From positions 1 to 15,676 of the forward strand of contig SLKH01000363.1 in NCBI GenBank assembly GCA_007134665.1: 15,676 bases of DNA, in the 5' to 3' direction. The notes below the pieces were generated by a model. That model was not told where the DNA came from. It made no database searches and was given only the letters and a program-made list of their open reading frames with translations. This DNA is from Balneolaceae bacterium. GTDB taxonomy: Bacteria; Bacteroidota; Rhodothermia; Balneolales; Balneolaceae. Below are positions 7,532 to 15,627 of this stretch, piece after piece. The translations under genes were made by a program, and so were the position numbers. Position 1 is the stretch's first letter, and each line of letters opens with the position of its first letter.

Positions 7532-9523
7532 TTAATGACGCAACTTCCTGACTAACATTGCAGTTCGTGGCTGAATGGTTACTGAATCTCGAATTAAATC
7601 GATGGGTGAAAGCGATGCAAATCCATTGCTTACAATCACTTCCCAGGTCCCTTTTGGTAAATGTATATGCATCCCGTTGGTATAAGTAACATTGATAGCA
7701 ACATAATAATCGTAGATATCGCCGGATGCTTCACCGTTTATGTAATAACAGATATGCAAAGGATCACTGTAATATTCAAAATGAATTGAGTTGTGTTCGG
7801 ATTTTCTGAGTGCAGGTGACCCATTGCGGATTTTTATCAGCCCAATATAATAATTAAACAATTCCCTGTTCGCTTCAATATCCCTGAAATTGATCCAGTT
7901 GGTTTCATTATCTTTGTTATAACTGTTATAATCCATCCGCCCGGCTTCAGAATCGTATTCTTCATCCTTCGGTATCACCTTGGACCGGGCAAACTCCTGC
8001 CCGGCATGAATCATAACCATCCCGGGGCTAACCATCAGGCAAAAAGCACCAAGTTTTGCAATTCTTCTCTCATCCTGTGACAAAGCATTATGAACCTCAC
8101 GATTTTCCACAACCGGGTTTTCTCCGTCATATCTTGTTGAAATTCTGATAAAATCGCCAAGAGTATATCCATCATGGCTTTCAAGGTAGTTCACTGAATG
8201 TGCAGAGGTTTTAAACAATCCACCTGCAAATTCCCGGACAGTTCCCTGAAAGAGGTTTTCAAGCTGTTTACGATCCATTCCGTTTTGCCAGTCGGAAAAG
8301 ATAAACCCTCTGTCATGCAATGGATCGGATCCCTTGATACCATTTCTGAATCGGTCGTTCCATGATGACCAGCCATGATTGGAAAACAGGTAAGGGACGT
8401 ATCGCCCACCCCAGGGTTCGGCGATAATTACAGCATCAGGATTGATCGATTTTGCCGTTTCCCTGATTTTATCCCAGCTTTTTTCATCCAACAGCCCGGC
8501 AAGATCAAATCGAAATCCATCAATGTGATATTCCTCCATCCAGTACCTGATGGAATCGATTATCAATTTTCTTACAATCGGATGCTCACTATTCATTTCA
8601 TTACCCGTGCCGCTTCGATTCATGAGTTTGCCATTTTCATCATGCCTCAGGTATATTTCCGGCATATGATGGCATAATGCATTAATATCGAATAGGGAAG
8701 TATGGTTAAAAACCACATCCATGATAACGGCGATTCCATTTCTGTGCAGTAATTTTACTACCTCTTTGAATTCATTAACTGCATGGGTATTGATTCCATT
8801 GACTTTGCCGGGACTCAGACCCCCATCTGAAGCATAAATAGTTTCTGGAGCAAGAAAAAAAGAAGTCATATACCCCCAATAATTTCTTGAATAAGGATTC
8901 CAGGTATTCAGATGGCCTTCATTCGTTTTCTGACCATAAGGGGGCTCAAACGTGGGAAACTTGTGCAAGGGTAAAAATTCTACTGCATTTACACCGATTT
9001 TTTTCAGGTGAGGAATTCCTCCAATCTGATCGGGATCAAGCCATTTTGCGTAGATACTTTCACCTTTTGCTCGGCTGGAGTTATGGGATACCAGGTCTTT
9101 AATATGCGTTTCATAAATAATGAGATCCCTGGGATCATCGATTGGAATGAATGTATCATCTTCCCAGTCAAAGTCCGATTCAAAAATATAGGATTTAGCT
9201 TCAAGCCTGTATGTGTTTTTTGAGGTAACATGCCTGCTGTACGGATCTGCAAAAGGGAAAGAGGCATAAGGGGTATTTGGTTTTTCACCTTTTTTATATT
9301 CTGGCTTGTATTGATACCATTTTCCTGTCAGATTCTTTTCAATTGTCAGGCGCCAGATTTCACCGTCATCAGAACGCATGGCATAGTCCTGATAATCCTT
9401 ATCGTTATATGAATCGTATATCAGGCATCTGACCGATTCAGCATTCGGAAAAAATAACCTGAATGAAGTAGATTGACTGTTTAATGTACAACCCAGATGC
9501 AAATGAGAGTAAGTTGATTCCAT
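7532..9523 (-). CDS. GH13 glycogen/starch debranching enzyme, isoamylase/pullulanase type
   Basis: Probably cleaves alpha-1,6 branch points in glycogen or maltodextrin. The 663-residue protein lacks a signal peptide, so it should act in the cytoplasm. Residues about 8-105 look like a CBM48-type beta-sandwich. The (beta/alpha)8 barrel spans about 130-530 with all four conserved regions: DVVFNH (269-274), GFRFD with nucleophile Asp340, AEPW with acid/base Glu369, and ESHD with Asp451. A small C-terminal beta domain follows. The motif NYWGY (214-218) resembles isoamylase/GlgX enzymes and not the YNWGYDP of type I pullulanases, so exact specificity is uncertain. It starts 9 bases after the metG stop and is probably co-transcribed. 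No glycogen synthase or branching enzyme gene is nearby. Confidence 0.88.
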   Translation of the reverse strand: MESTYSHLHLGCTLNSQSTSFRLFFPNAESVRCLIYDSYNDKDYQDYAMRSDDGEIWRLTIEKNLTGKWYQYKPEYKKGEKPNTPYASFPFADPYSRHVTSKNTYRLEAKSYIFESDFDWEDDTFIPIDDPRDLIIYETHIKDLVSHNSSRAKGESIYAKWLDPDQIGGIPHLKKIGVNAVEFLPLHKFPTFEPPYGQKTNEGHLNTWNPYSRNYWGYMTSFFLAPETIYASDGGLSPGKVNGINTHAVNEFKEVVKLLHRNGIAVIMDVVFNHTSLFDINALCHHMPEIYLRHDENGKLMNRSGTGNEMNSEHPIVRKLIIDSIRYWMEEYHIDGFRFDLAGLLDEKSWDKIRETAKSINPDAVIIAEPWGGRYVPYLFSNHGWSSWNDRFRNGIKGSDPLHDRGFIFSDWQNGMDRKQLENLFQGTVREFAGGLFKTSAHSVNYLESHDGYTLGDFIRISTRYDGENPVVENREVHNALSQDERRIAKLGAFCLMVSPGMVMIHAGQEFARSKVIPKDEEYDSEAGRMDYNSYNKDNETNWINFRDIEANRELFNYYIGLIKIRNGSPALRKSEHNSIHFEYYSDPLHICYYINGEASGDIYDYYVAINVTYTNGMHIHLPKGTWEVIVSNGFASLSPIDLIRDSVTIQPRTAMLVRKLRH

Positions 9524-9532
9524 CAGATCTAA

Positions 9533-11560
9533 TTAAAAAACAGGACTGCCGATATCAGCTTCAGTAGTCATGAAGTGCAGCTTTCCATCATCTTCTTCTG
9601 CCATTAAAACCATTCCGTTGCTTTCTATACCCATCATTTTTTTTGGTTCGAGATTGGCAACCACACACACTTTCCGCCCGATGATATCTTTAGGTGAATA
9701 TACATTTTTAATACCTGCCAGAATTGTCCTTGTTTCAAACCCGAGATCAATGGTTAGTTTTAAAAGCTTGTTTGAGTCAGGTAAATCTTCTGCATTTGTA
9801 ATTAGTCCAACCCGCAGATCGAGGTTTGCAAAATTATTGTAATCTGCAGTTTTCTTGAGTGGGGTATACTTCTTTTCTATTTCGTCAGACTCTGAACTTT
9901 CTTTTAGTTTTTCAAGTTCAGCATCAACCACATCGTCCTCGATTTTTGCAAAAAGGATATTTCCTGCTTTCACATCTGTTTCCGGTTTAATCATTTTAGT
10001 TGTAACATCGTTCCAGTTTAACTCTTCGGTCAAATTTAATGATGTTGCCAATTCCTTCATTTTATTGGGTAGAACCGGACGGAACAGAACCGATAATGCT
10101 GCACAAATCTGAATTGATACATATAGGGTATTTCCGCATGCTTCAACATTATCCTTCCGGGTCTTCCAGGGTTCGGTTTCGGTAAAGTACTTATTGCCGG
10201 TCCGTGCCAGGTTCATGGTTTCAGCAATCGCTTCCCGAAAACGAAAGCGATCATAAGATTCAGAAATCCGGGCTTTTGCCTGAGCTATTTCATTCAGGGC
10301 TGATAAATCTTTTTCACCCGGATTCAATAATTCCGGTACCATTCCATTAAAATATTTATCAGTAAAAGAGAGGGTTCTGAATATAAAGTTACCAAGTATA
10401 TCCGCCAGTTCACTGTTTATTCTGGTTTGGAAATCTTTCCAGGAAAAATCTGAATCCTTGGTTTCAGGAAGCGTTGTCCCAAGAACATATCGTAACAAAT
10501 CAGGCTCAAATGATTCCATATAATCTTCCAGCCAGACAGCCCACCCTTTCGAAGTGGATAATTTTCTTCCTTCCAGGTTTAGAAATTCGTTTGCAGGTAC
10601 ATTTTCAGGTAGTACAAACTCACCATATTTCATCAGCGTCAGAGGAAACATAATACAGTGAAAAACTATATTGTCTTTACCAATAAAATGAATGAGTGAT
10701 GTTTCATCATCCTGCCAGTACGTTTTCCAACGTTCTTTATCACCTTTCTCGATTGCCCACTCTTTGGTTGCTGAAATATAACCGATAGGTGCATCGAACC
10801 AGACATAAAGTACTTTGTTTTCTGCACCTTCAAGTGGTACCGGAACACCCCATGTAAGATCACGTGTGACAGCTCTGTCGTTCAATCCTTCCTTCAGCCA
10901 GCTTCTGCACTGTCCAAGTACGTTTGCTTTCCAGCCTACTCTCGATTCGATCCAGGATTCGATCTCCGGTTGAAGTTTTCCAAGGGGCAGATACCAGTGT
11001 TCAGTTTCTTTAGTGACCGGGGTATTTCCTGTGAGCACACTCTTTGGTTTGATCAGTTCAACAGGTGAAAGGGAAGAGCCACACTTTTCGCATTGATCTC
11101 CATAGGCTTCTTCATGGCCACAAACCGGACACGTCCCGGTTACATATCGATCAGGCAGGAACATATTTGCTTCCTGGTCAAAAAGCTGTTTTTCTTTTTT
11201 CTTAACGAATATTCCTTTTTCATTAAGTTTTTTGAAAAAATCCTGTGACGTTTCATGATGTAATTTGGAACTGGTTCTTCCGTAATAATCAAAATCAATC
11301 CCAAATTCACGGAAAACTTTTTTATTTCTTTCATGAAATTCGTCAACGATCTGCTGAGGTTTGACTCCTTTTTTTTCTTCTGCAATCGTTATCGGCACTC
11401 CGTGTTCATCCGAGCCACAGATATGAATGATATCTTCGCCCCGCAGCCGTTTGTATCTCGTATAGAGGTCTGCAGGCAAATACGCCCCTGCAAGATGCCC
11501 AAGGTGAATGGGTCCATTTGCATAAGGAAGAGCAGATGTTACTAATGTACGTTTACTCAT
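9533..11560 (-). CDS. metG: Methionyl-tRNA synthetase
   Basis: Charges tRNA-Met with methionine in the cytoplasm. The 675 residues match the long, dimeric form. The class I signature is HLGH (19-22), the zinc knuckle uses Cys144, Cys147, Cys157 and Cys160, and the KMSKS loop is the variant KLSTS (333-337), which I recall as common in Bacteroidota-like enzymes. An anticodon-binding helical domain covers about 390-540, and the last hundred or so residues form an EMAP/OB-fold tRNA-binding domain (FANLDLRVGLI). The start is ATG at 11560, giving the usual KRTLVTSALPYANGPIHLGH opening. It is the first gene of the run metG, GH13 enzyme, NSS transporter, with a good promoter just upstream. Confidence 0.98.
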   Translation of the reverse strand: MSKRTLVTSALPYANGPIHLGHLAGAYLPADLYTRYKRLRGEDIIHICGSDEHGVPITIAEEKKGVKPQQIVDEFHERNKKVFREFGIDFDYYGRTSSKLHHETSQDFFKKLNEKGIFVKKKEKQLFDQEANMFLPDRYVTGTCPVCGHEEAYGDQCEKCGSSLSPVELIKPKSVLTGNTPVTKETEHWYLPLGKLQPEIESWIESRVGWKANVLGQCRSWLKEGLNDRAVTRDLTWGVPVPLEGAENKVLYVWFDAPIGYISATKEWAIEKGDKERWKTYWQDDETSLIHFIGKDNIVFHCIMFPLTLMKYGEFVLPENVPANEFLNLEGRKLSTSKGWAVWLEDYMESFEPDLLRYVLGTTLPETKDSDFSWKDFQTRINSELADILGNFIFRTLSFTDKYFNGMVPELLNPGEKDLSALNEIAQAKARISESYDRFRFREAIAETMNLARTGNKYFTETEPWKTRKDNVEACGNTLYVSIQICAALSVLFRPVLPNKMKELATSLNLTEELNWNDVTTKMIKPETDVKAGNILFAKIEDDVVDAELEKLKESSESDEIEKKYTPLKKTADYNNFANLDLRVGLITNAEDLPDSNKLLKLTIDLGFETRTILAGIKNVYSPKDIIGRKVCVVANLEPKKMMGIESNGMVLMAEEDDGKLHFMTTEADIGSPVF

Positions 11561-11584
11561 GAAATCAATTTATTTTATCAGCCC

Positions 11585-11617
11585 CAAAGTTAATCGGATG
11601 CGTGCAAAGTTACCAAA
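11585..11617 (-). promoter_or_regulatory. Bacteroidota-type promoter for metG
   Basis: On the minus strand TTTG (11614-11617) is followed by a 21-nt spacer and TAACTTTG (11585-11592), an exact match to the TAnnTTTG downstream box at an accepted spacing. Transcription would start near 11578, giving a leader of roughly 18 bases before the metG ATG. A second copy of TAACTTTG sits at 11605-11612 but has no upstream box at the right distance. Confidence 0.6.
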
Positions 11618-11647
11618 GCTGATCACCAATAAAAATCGTTTTTAACA

Positions 11648-12175
11648 TCAACACAGTTTATCGAAAAAGGCATAGATACCAATCCCTGCAGCAACAGATA
11701 CATTAAGTGAATGTTTTTCACCAAATTGAGGAATTTCCAGAAACTGATCGATCAGAGAGAGTACTTCATCATCAATACCGGTGACTTCATTACCCAGGAT
11801 AAGACAAATTTTAGATGATTGCGGCTTATATGAATTTATGGATATGCTACCGAATGTCTGTTCTAATCCACAAATTGTATATCCGTTATTTTTAAGTATC
11901 CTGATCGATTGATTCAAATCATCAATCTGCCTCCATTCAACCGTTTCTTCAGCTCCCAGTGCTGTTTTAGTTATTTCCGGCCGGGGTGGAGATGGGGTAA
12001 ATCCCGAAAGCCATAATTCATGAATGTCAAAAGCATCAGCAGATCTGAACAGTGAACCCACATTGTACATACTTCTTATATTATGTGCACAGAGAATAAA
12101 CTCACTTCTGAGGGGTGAATTTCTTTTTCTGTTTGATTCGAGAATCTGCCTGGTAGATTTCTTAATTCCTTGCAC
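11648..12175 (-). CDS. SpoU/TrmH-family RNA 2'-O-methyltransferase
   Basis: Predicted S-adenosylmethionine-dependent enzyme that methylates a ribose 2'-hydroxyl in tRNA or rRNA; the target base is not evident. The 175-residue protein is a minimal SPOUT knot domain without an added RNA-binding domain. The three family motifs are present: motif 1 around NVGSLFRSADAF with probable catalytic Arg44, motif 2 LGNEVTGI (127-134), and motif 3 IPQFGEKHSLNVSVA (148-162). The start is GTG at 12175. An in-frame stop lies only two codons upstream (12179-12181), and no ATG or TTG occurs before motif 1 except the Met36 codon inside the domain. It is 87 bases upstream of metG, which has its own promoter, and is divergent from greA. 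Confidence 0.9.
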   Translation of the reverse strand: MQGIKKSTRQILESNRKRNSPLRSEFILCAHNIRSMYNVGSLFRSADAFDIHELWLSGFTPSPPRPEITKTALGAEETVEWRQIDDLNQSIRILKNNGYTICGLEQTFGSISINSYKPQSSKICLILGNEVTGIDDEVLSLIDQFLEIPQFGEKHSLNVSVAAGIGIYAFFDKLC

Positions 12176-12233
12176 TGTTTATCGGTTCTATATTATGAAA
12201 TTATTATTGGTAAACACTTCTGAACATTCTATT

Positions 12234-12259
12234 TTTACCCGTCCTCAGCAGGAGGTAAA
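12234..12259. other. Imperfect inverted repeat in the divergent intergenic region
   Basis: TTTACC (12234-12239) pairs with GGTAAA (12254-12259), and TCCT (12242-12245) pairs with AGGA (12250-12253), leaving a 2-base bulge and a CAGC loop. No T-run follows on either strand, so it does not look like an intrinsic terminator. It lies between the start of the methyltransferase gene and the greA promoter, and could be an operator or an RNA hairpin. The 233-base gap around it holds no gene I can support. Confidence 0.3.
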
Positions 12260-12309
12260 GAATTGGTAAATTATTGGCGGTTATATACATTCATTGCACT
12301 GTTCCCGAT

Positions 12310-12339
12310 TTGAACAAATAGCCGAAATCACGATATAAT
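12310..12339 (+). promoter_or_regulatory. Possible promoter for the greA operon
   Basis: TTGAAC (12310-12315) and an exact TATAAT (12334-12339) are 18 bases apart, a plausible housekeeping-type promoter. The upstream box matches TTGACA at four of six positions. Transcription would begin near 12346, leaving a leader of about 60 bases before the greA ATG. It does not match the Bacteroidota TAnnTTTG box well. Confidence 0.4.
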
Positions 12340-12408
12340 GTGAATCGGTATGTACCGTTTTTATAGCCAATTCATAAACTAATATGAAATCAAAAGAAAA
12401 ATTTTGTG

Positions 12409-12882
12409 ATGAAAAAGAATTATCTCTCCAAAGAAGGTTTTGAAAAACTGGAGAAAGAGCTAAGAGATTTGAAGATGAGAGGACGCAAGGAAATAGCAGA
12501 AGAAATTGCTGAAGCGAGAGCTAAGGGGGATCTGAGTGAAAATGCTGAGTATGATGCAGCGAAGGAAGCTCAGGGATTACTTGAAAAGCGAATTGCCGAA
12601 CTTGAAAACACACTTGCTCATTCAAGTATCATCGATGATCGTAATATAGACAGTTCTAAAGCTTATTTGTTGTCAACAGTAACAATTCTGAATCACAAAA
12701 TGGGCAAAGAGATGTCGTATACACTGGTGAACAAACAGGAGGCTGATTTTAAAGCAGGTAAAATTTCTATTGACTCACCAATAGGTAAAGCACTTCTCGG
12801 AAAGGAGGTAGGTGATGTTGTAGAGGTGACTGTACCTGCAGGAAAAATGAAACTCGAAATCAAGAAAATTGAACGTAAATAA
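12409..12882 (+). CDS. greA: Transcription elongation factor GreA
   Basis: Enters the RNA polymerase secondary channel and stimulates cleavage of backtracked RNA. The 157 residues include the N-terminal coiled coil (1-75) and the C-terminal FKBP-like domain (ISIDSPIGKALLGKEVGD). With the ATG at 12409 as start, the acidic tip residues in GDLSENAEY fall at Asp41 and Glu44, the same numbers as in E. coli. An adjacent GTG at 12406 would add one residue and is less likely. It leads a tight plus-strand operon; the next gene, the UDP-glucose dehydrogenase, begins 3 bases after the stop. Confidence 0.97.
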   Translation: MKKNYLSKEGFEKLEKELRDLKMRGRKEIAEEIAEARAKGDLSENAEYDAAKEAQGLLEKRIAELENTLAHSSIIDDRNIDSSKAYLLSTVTILNHKMGKEMSYTLVNKQEADFKAGKISIDSPIGKALLGKEVGDVVEVTVPAGKMKLEIKKIERK

Positions 12883-12885
12883 ATA

Positions 12886-14220
12886 ATGAAAATAGCAGTC
12901 GTGGGAACCGGTTATGTAGGCTTGGTAGGAGGGACATGTTTTGCAGACAGCGGCAATGATGTAACATGTGTCGATATAGATGAAAATAAAATTGAAAACC
13001 TGAATAAAGGGGAAATACCAATTTATGAACCCGGATTGAATCGTGTTTTTAACCGGGCTATTCGGGAAAAACGATTGAAATTCACCACCGACCTGGAATC
13101 AGCCGTCAAGGATGCTGAAATTATTTTTCTTGCACTGCCAACTCCGCCTGGTGCAGACGGGCAGGCAGATTTGACTGCAGTATTAACTGTTGCCCAGCAG
13201 CTTGGCAAGCTGATCGATCAATTTGGGACCTATAAAGTTATCGTAAACAAGAGCACGGTACCTGTTGGAACGGCACAGAAAGTAAAAGAGAAGATTGAAT
13301 CACAAACTTCTGTTGAATTTGATGTGGTTTCCAACCCGGAATTTTTAAGGGAAGGAGCAGCAGTGGAAGATTTCATGAAACCTGAACGCGTTGTGATCGG
13401 TACGTCAAGCCCCAAAGCAGCAGAGATCATGAAGCGGCTTTATGAACCTTTTGTTCGGAGTGGTAATCCGATTATTGTGATGGATGAAAGAAGTTCGGAG
13501 ATTACCAAATATGCAGCGAATGCACTCCTTGCAACAAAAATCACATTCATGAATGAGATTGCTAATATTTGTGAGCGGGTAGGTGCTGATGTTGATCATG
13601 TGAGAAAAGGAATCGGAACAGATAGCCGTATCGGTAAACGATTTCTTTTTGCAGGAATTGGATACGGTGGCAGTTGTTTTCCAAAAGATGTACAGGCGAT
13701 TCATTATACCGCCGGCAACAATGGATACGACTTTAAAATCCTTGATTCAGTGATGAAAGTTAATGAACTTCAGAAGCTCTCCATCGTCGATAAAATCAAG
13801 GATTATTTTGTAGATAATCTTAAAGGGAAGACTTTCGGAGTATGGGGATTGAGTTTCAAACCTGAAACTGATGATGTCCGCGAAGCTCCTTCTTTGTACA
13901 TCACCCGGGAGCTGGCAAGGCTTGGCGTAAATATGAAAGTTTATGACCCTGAAGCAATGGAAACATTTAAACAGGCTGCCGATCCGCTCGCACTTGAACA
14001 TATTACTTTCATGGAGGATCGGGATTCAGCAATTCAGAATGTGGATGCCCTTGTAATTTGCACCGAATGGAATGAATTCAGGCGACCGAATATTGAAAAG
14101 TTTGCTGAAGTCATGAAGGAGCCCCTGATTTTCGACGGACGAAACCTGTTTGACCTTGAAAGAGCTGCAGAACTAAACCTTAAATATATCAGTGTCGGTA
14201 GACCAAAAATAAATGTCTGA
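12886..14220 (+). CDS. ugd: UDP-glucose 6-dehydrogenase
   Basis: Oxidises UDP-glucose to UDP-glucuronate with two NAD+ in the cytoplasm. The 444-residue protein has the N-terminal Rossmann domain with GTGYVGL (7-13), a central helical dimer domain, and a C-terminal UDP-binding domain. The catalytic cysteine is Cys264 in GYGGSCFPKD, and KSTVPVGT (122-129) and NPEFLREG (150-157) are also conserved. GDP-mannose dehydrogenases share this fold, but the next gene, which uses UDP-glucuronate, favours UDP-glucose as substrate. It starts 3 bases after greA and overlaps the following gene by 8 bases (ATGTCTGA), suggesting translational coupling. Confidence 0.95.
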   Translation: MKIAVVGTGYVGLVGGTCFADSGNDVTCVDIDENKIENLNKGEIPIYEPGLNRVFNRAIREKRLKFTTDLESAVKDAEIIFLALPTPPGADGQADLTAVLTVAQQLGKLIDQFGTYKVIVNKSTVPVGTAQKVKEKIESQTSVEFDVVSNPEFLREGAAVEDFMKPERVVIGTSSPKAAEIMKRLYEPFVRSGNPIIVMDERSSEITKYAANALLATKITFMNEIANICERVGADVDHVRKGIGTDSRIGKRFLFAGIGYGGSCFPKDVQAIHYTAGNNGYDFKILDSVMKVNELQKLSIVDKIKDYFVDNLKGKTFGVWGLSFKPETDDVREAPSLYITRELARLGVNMKVYDPEAMETFKQAADPLALEHITFMEDRDSAIQNVDALVICTEWNEFRRPNIEKFAEVMKEPLIFDGRNLFDLERAAELNLKYISVGRPKINV

Positions 14221-15154
14221 AAAAAAAGTACTTATTACAGGTGGCGCAGGTTTTCTTGGATCTCATCTGAGCGACCGTTTTATCAGTGAAGGATATCATG
14301 TCATTTGCATGGATAATCTGATAACGGGAAGCACTTCAAATATTGAGCACCTTTTTGGAAATAAAGCGTTCCAATTTATTGAACATGATGTAACAAATTA
14401 TATTCATGTGAAAGGTGACCTCGACCTGATTTTGCATTTTGCTTCCCCGGCATCACCAATTGATTATCTTGAAATGCCGATTCAGACCCTCAAAGTAGGG
14501 TCACTCGGAACACATAAGGCCCTTGGCCTGGCAAAAGAGAAAAATGCACGATTCCTGCTCGCATCAACCAGTGAAGTTTATGGTGATCCGCTGGTACACC
14601 CTCAACCTGAAACGTACTGGGGAAATGTAAATCCAATCGGTTTCAGAGGAGTCTATGATGAGGCAAAACGGTTTGCAGAGGCGATGACAATGGCTTACCA
14701 CCGCTATCATGGAGTTGAAACCAGAATAGTGAGAATATTCAATACCTATGGTTCACGTATGCGGCTTGATGACGGGAGGGCATTGCCAACTTTCATGTCT
14801 CAGGCACTGGAAGGTAAGGATATCACCGTTTTCGGAGATGGATCTCAATCACGTTCATTTACCTTCGTTGATGATCTTGTGGAAGGGATCTTCCGGCTTG
14901 CAAACAGTGATTATGTGGAACCGGTCAACATCGGAAATCCTCAGGAGATCACGATACTCGAGTTTGCCAGGGAGATCATCAGGCTGACCGGTTCGAAAAG
15001 TAAAATTATTTATAAGGAATTGCCGAAAGATGATCCACAGGTGAGAAAACCGGATATCAGCAGGGCAAGAGAGATACTCGATTGGGAGCCAAGAGTTGAT
15101 CGATCTGAAGGCCTGAAGAGAACTCTTGAATATTTTCAGGAAAAGGTAAAGTAA
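14213..15154 (+). CDS. UDP-glucuronate decarboxylase (UDP-xylose synthase)
   Basis: Extended short-chain dehydrogenase that converts UDP-glucuronate to UDP-xylose with bound NAD+. In the 313 residues, TGGAGFLGSH (9-18) is the NAD-binding loop, LASTSEVYGD (116-125) is the active-site strand, and Tyr148/Lys152 (YDEAK) are the catalytic pair. The motif FASPASPIDY (77-86) is typical of UDP-xylose synthases and separates it from UDP-glucose 4-epimerases and dTDP-glucose dehydratases. The C-terminus with KPDISRAREILDWEP is also family-like. It overlaps ugd by 8 bases, and that enzyme makes its substrate. Xylose would probably enter a surface glycan; no glycosyltransferase lies within the window. 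Confidence 0.93.
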   Translation: MSEKKVLITGGAGFLGSHLSDRFISEGYHVICMDNLITGSTSNIEHLFGNKAFQFIEHDVTNYIHVKGDLDLILHFASPASPIDYLEMPIQTLKVGSLGTHKALGLAKEKNARFLLASTSEVYGDPLVHPQPETYWGNVNPIGFRGVYDEAKRFAEAMTMAYHRYHGVETRIVRIFNTYGSRMRLDDGRALPTFMSQALEGKDITVFGDGSQSRSFTFVDDLVEGIFRLANSDYVEPVNIGNPQEITILEFAREIIRLTGSKSKIIYKELPKDDPQVRKPDISRAREILDWEPRVDRSEGLKRTLEYFQEKVK

Positions 15155-15159
15155 CTCAC

Positions 15160-15627
15160 ATGAGTGGCAAAAAAAAACTGATTGACCTTTACGCGTACCA
15201 GCGCAAGAATAATCATGTATTTTTTTTGCTTCTGAAAAGAGCGGATAACAAGATCTACAGTGGTCAATGGAGAATGATTGGCGGAAAGGTAAAAAACGAT
15301 GAATCCCGATGGGAAGCTGCGATCAGAGAGCTTAAGGAAGAGACCGGTGTAAAGCCAAAGAACTATTGGGCCGTACCAACACTTAATCATTTTTATGAAC
15401 CCAAATCGGATCAGATCCATTTGATACCTGCATTTGCGGCTGAATTAGAATCAGATAGCCCTGTGAAACTCGACGATGAGCATAAATCATTCAAATGGGT
15501 TACAATCGATCAGATCCCTTCTTATATTTTCTGGCCGGAGCAGGTACGAATCTTCAAGTTAATTCATGAATTCGTCATCAACGATAAAATACTGCCAGAT
15601 TGGAAAATCGATACAGACTTTACCTGA
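15160..15627 (+). CDS. NUDIX hydrolase
   Basis: Hydrolyses a nucleoside diphosphate linked to another group; the substrate cannot be fixed from sequence. The 155 residues contain a complete NUDIX box at 42-64: Gly42, Glu48, then RELKEETGV (56-64), so the metal-binding glutamates are present. The preceding SGQWRMIGGKV is typical of dATP or dihydroneopterin triphosphate pyrophosphohydrolase-like members. It starts 5 bases after the UDP-xylose synthase stop, so it belongs to the same transcript. A role in clearing damaged nucleotides or trimming nucleotide sugars is possible, but this is inference from position only. Confidence 0.92.
   Translation: MSGKKKLIDLYAYQRKNNHVFFLLLKRADNKIYSGQWRMIGGKVKNDESRWEAAIRELKEETGVKPKNYWAVPTLNHFYEPKSDQIHLIPAFAAELESDSPVKLDDEHKSFKWVTIDQIPSYIFWPEQVRIFKLIHEFVINDKILPDWKIDTDFT

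Noticed and set aside
10550..10564. KLSTS in place of KMSKS in MetG as a possible defect
   Set aside because: This variant is, to my knowledge, frequent in methionyl-tRNA synthetases of this type and the rest of the enzyme is intact.
11631..11643. AAAAATCGTTTTT as an intrinsic terminator after the methyltransferase gene
   Set aside because: The stem is five A-T pairs only, with no GC-rich arm, so it is too weak to call a terminator.
12195..12269. Plus-strand 24-codon frame starting with ATG
   Set aside because: No ribosome site or recognisable motif, and it runs through the inverted repeat; it is probably chance.
12406..12408. GTG as the greA start
   Set aside because: The neighbouring ATG gives Asp41 and Glu44 at the tip, in register with E. 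coli GreA, so it is the better choice.
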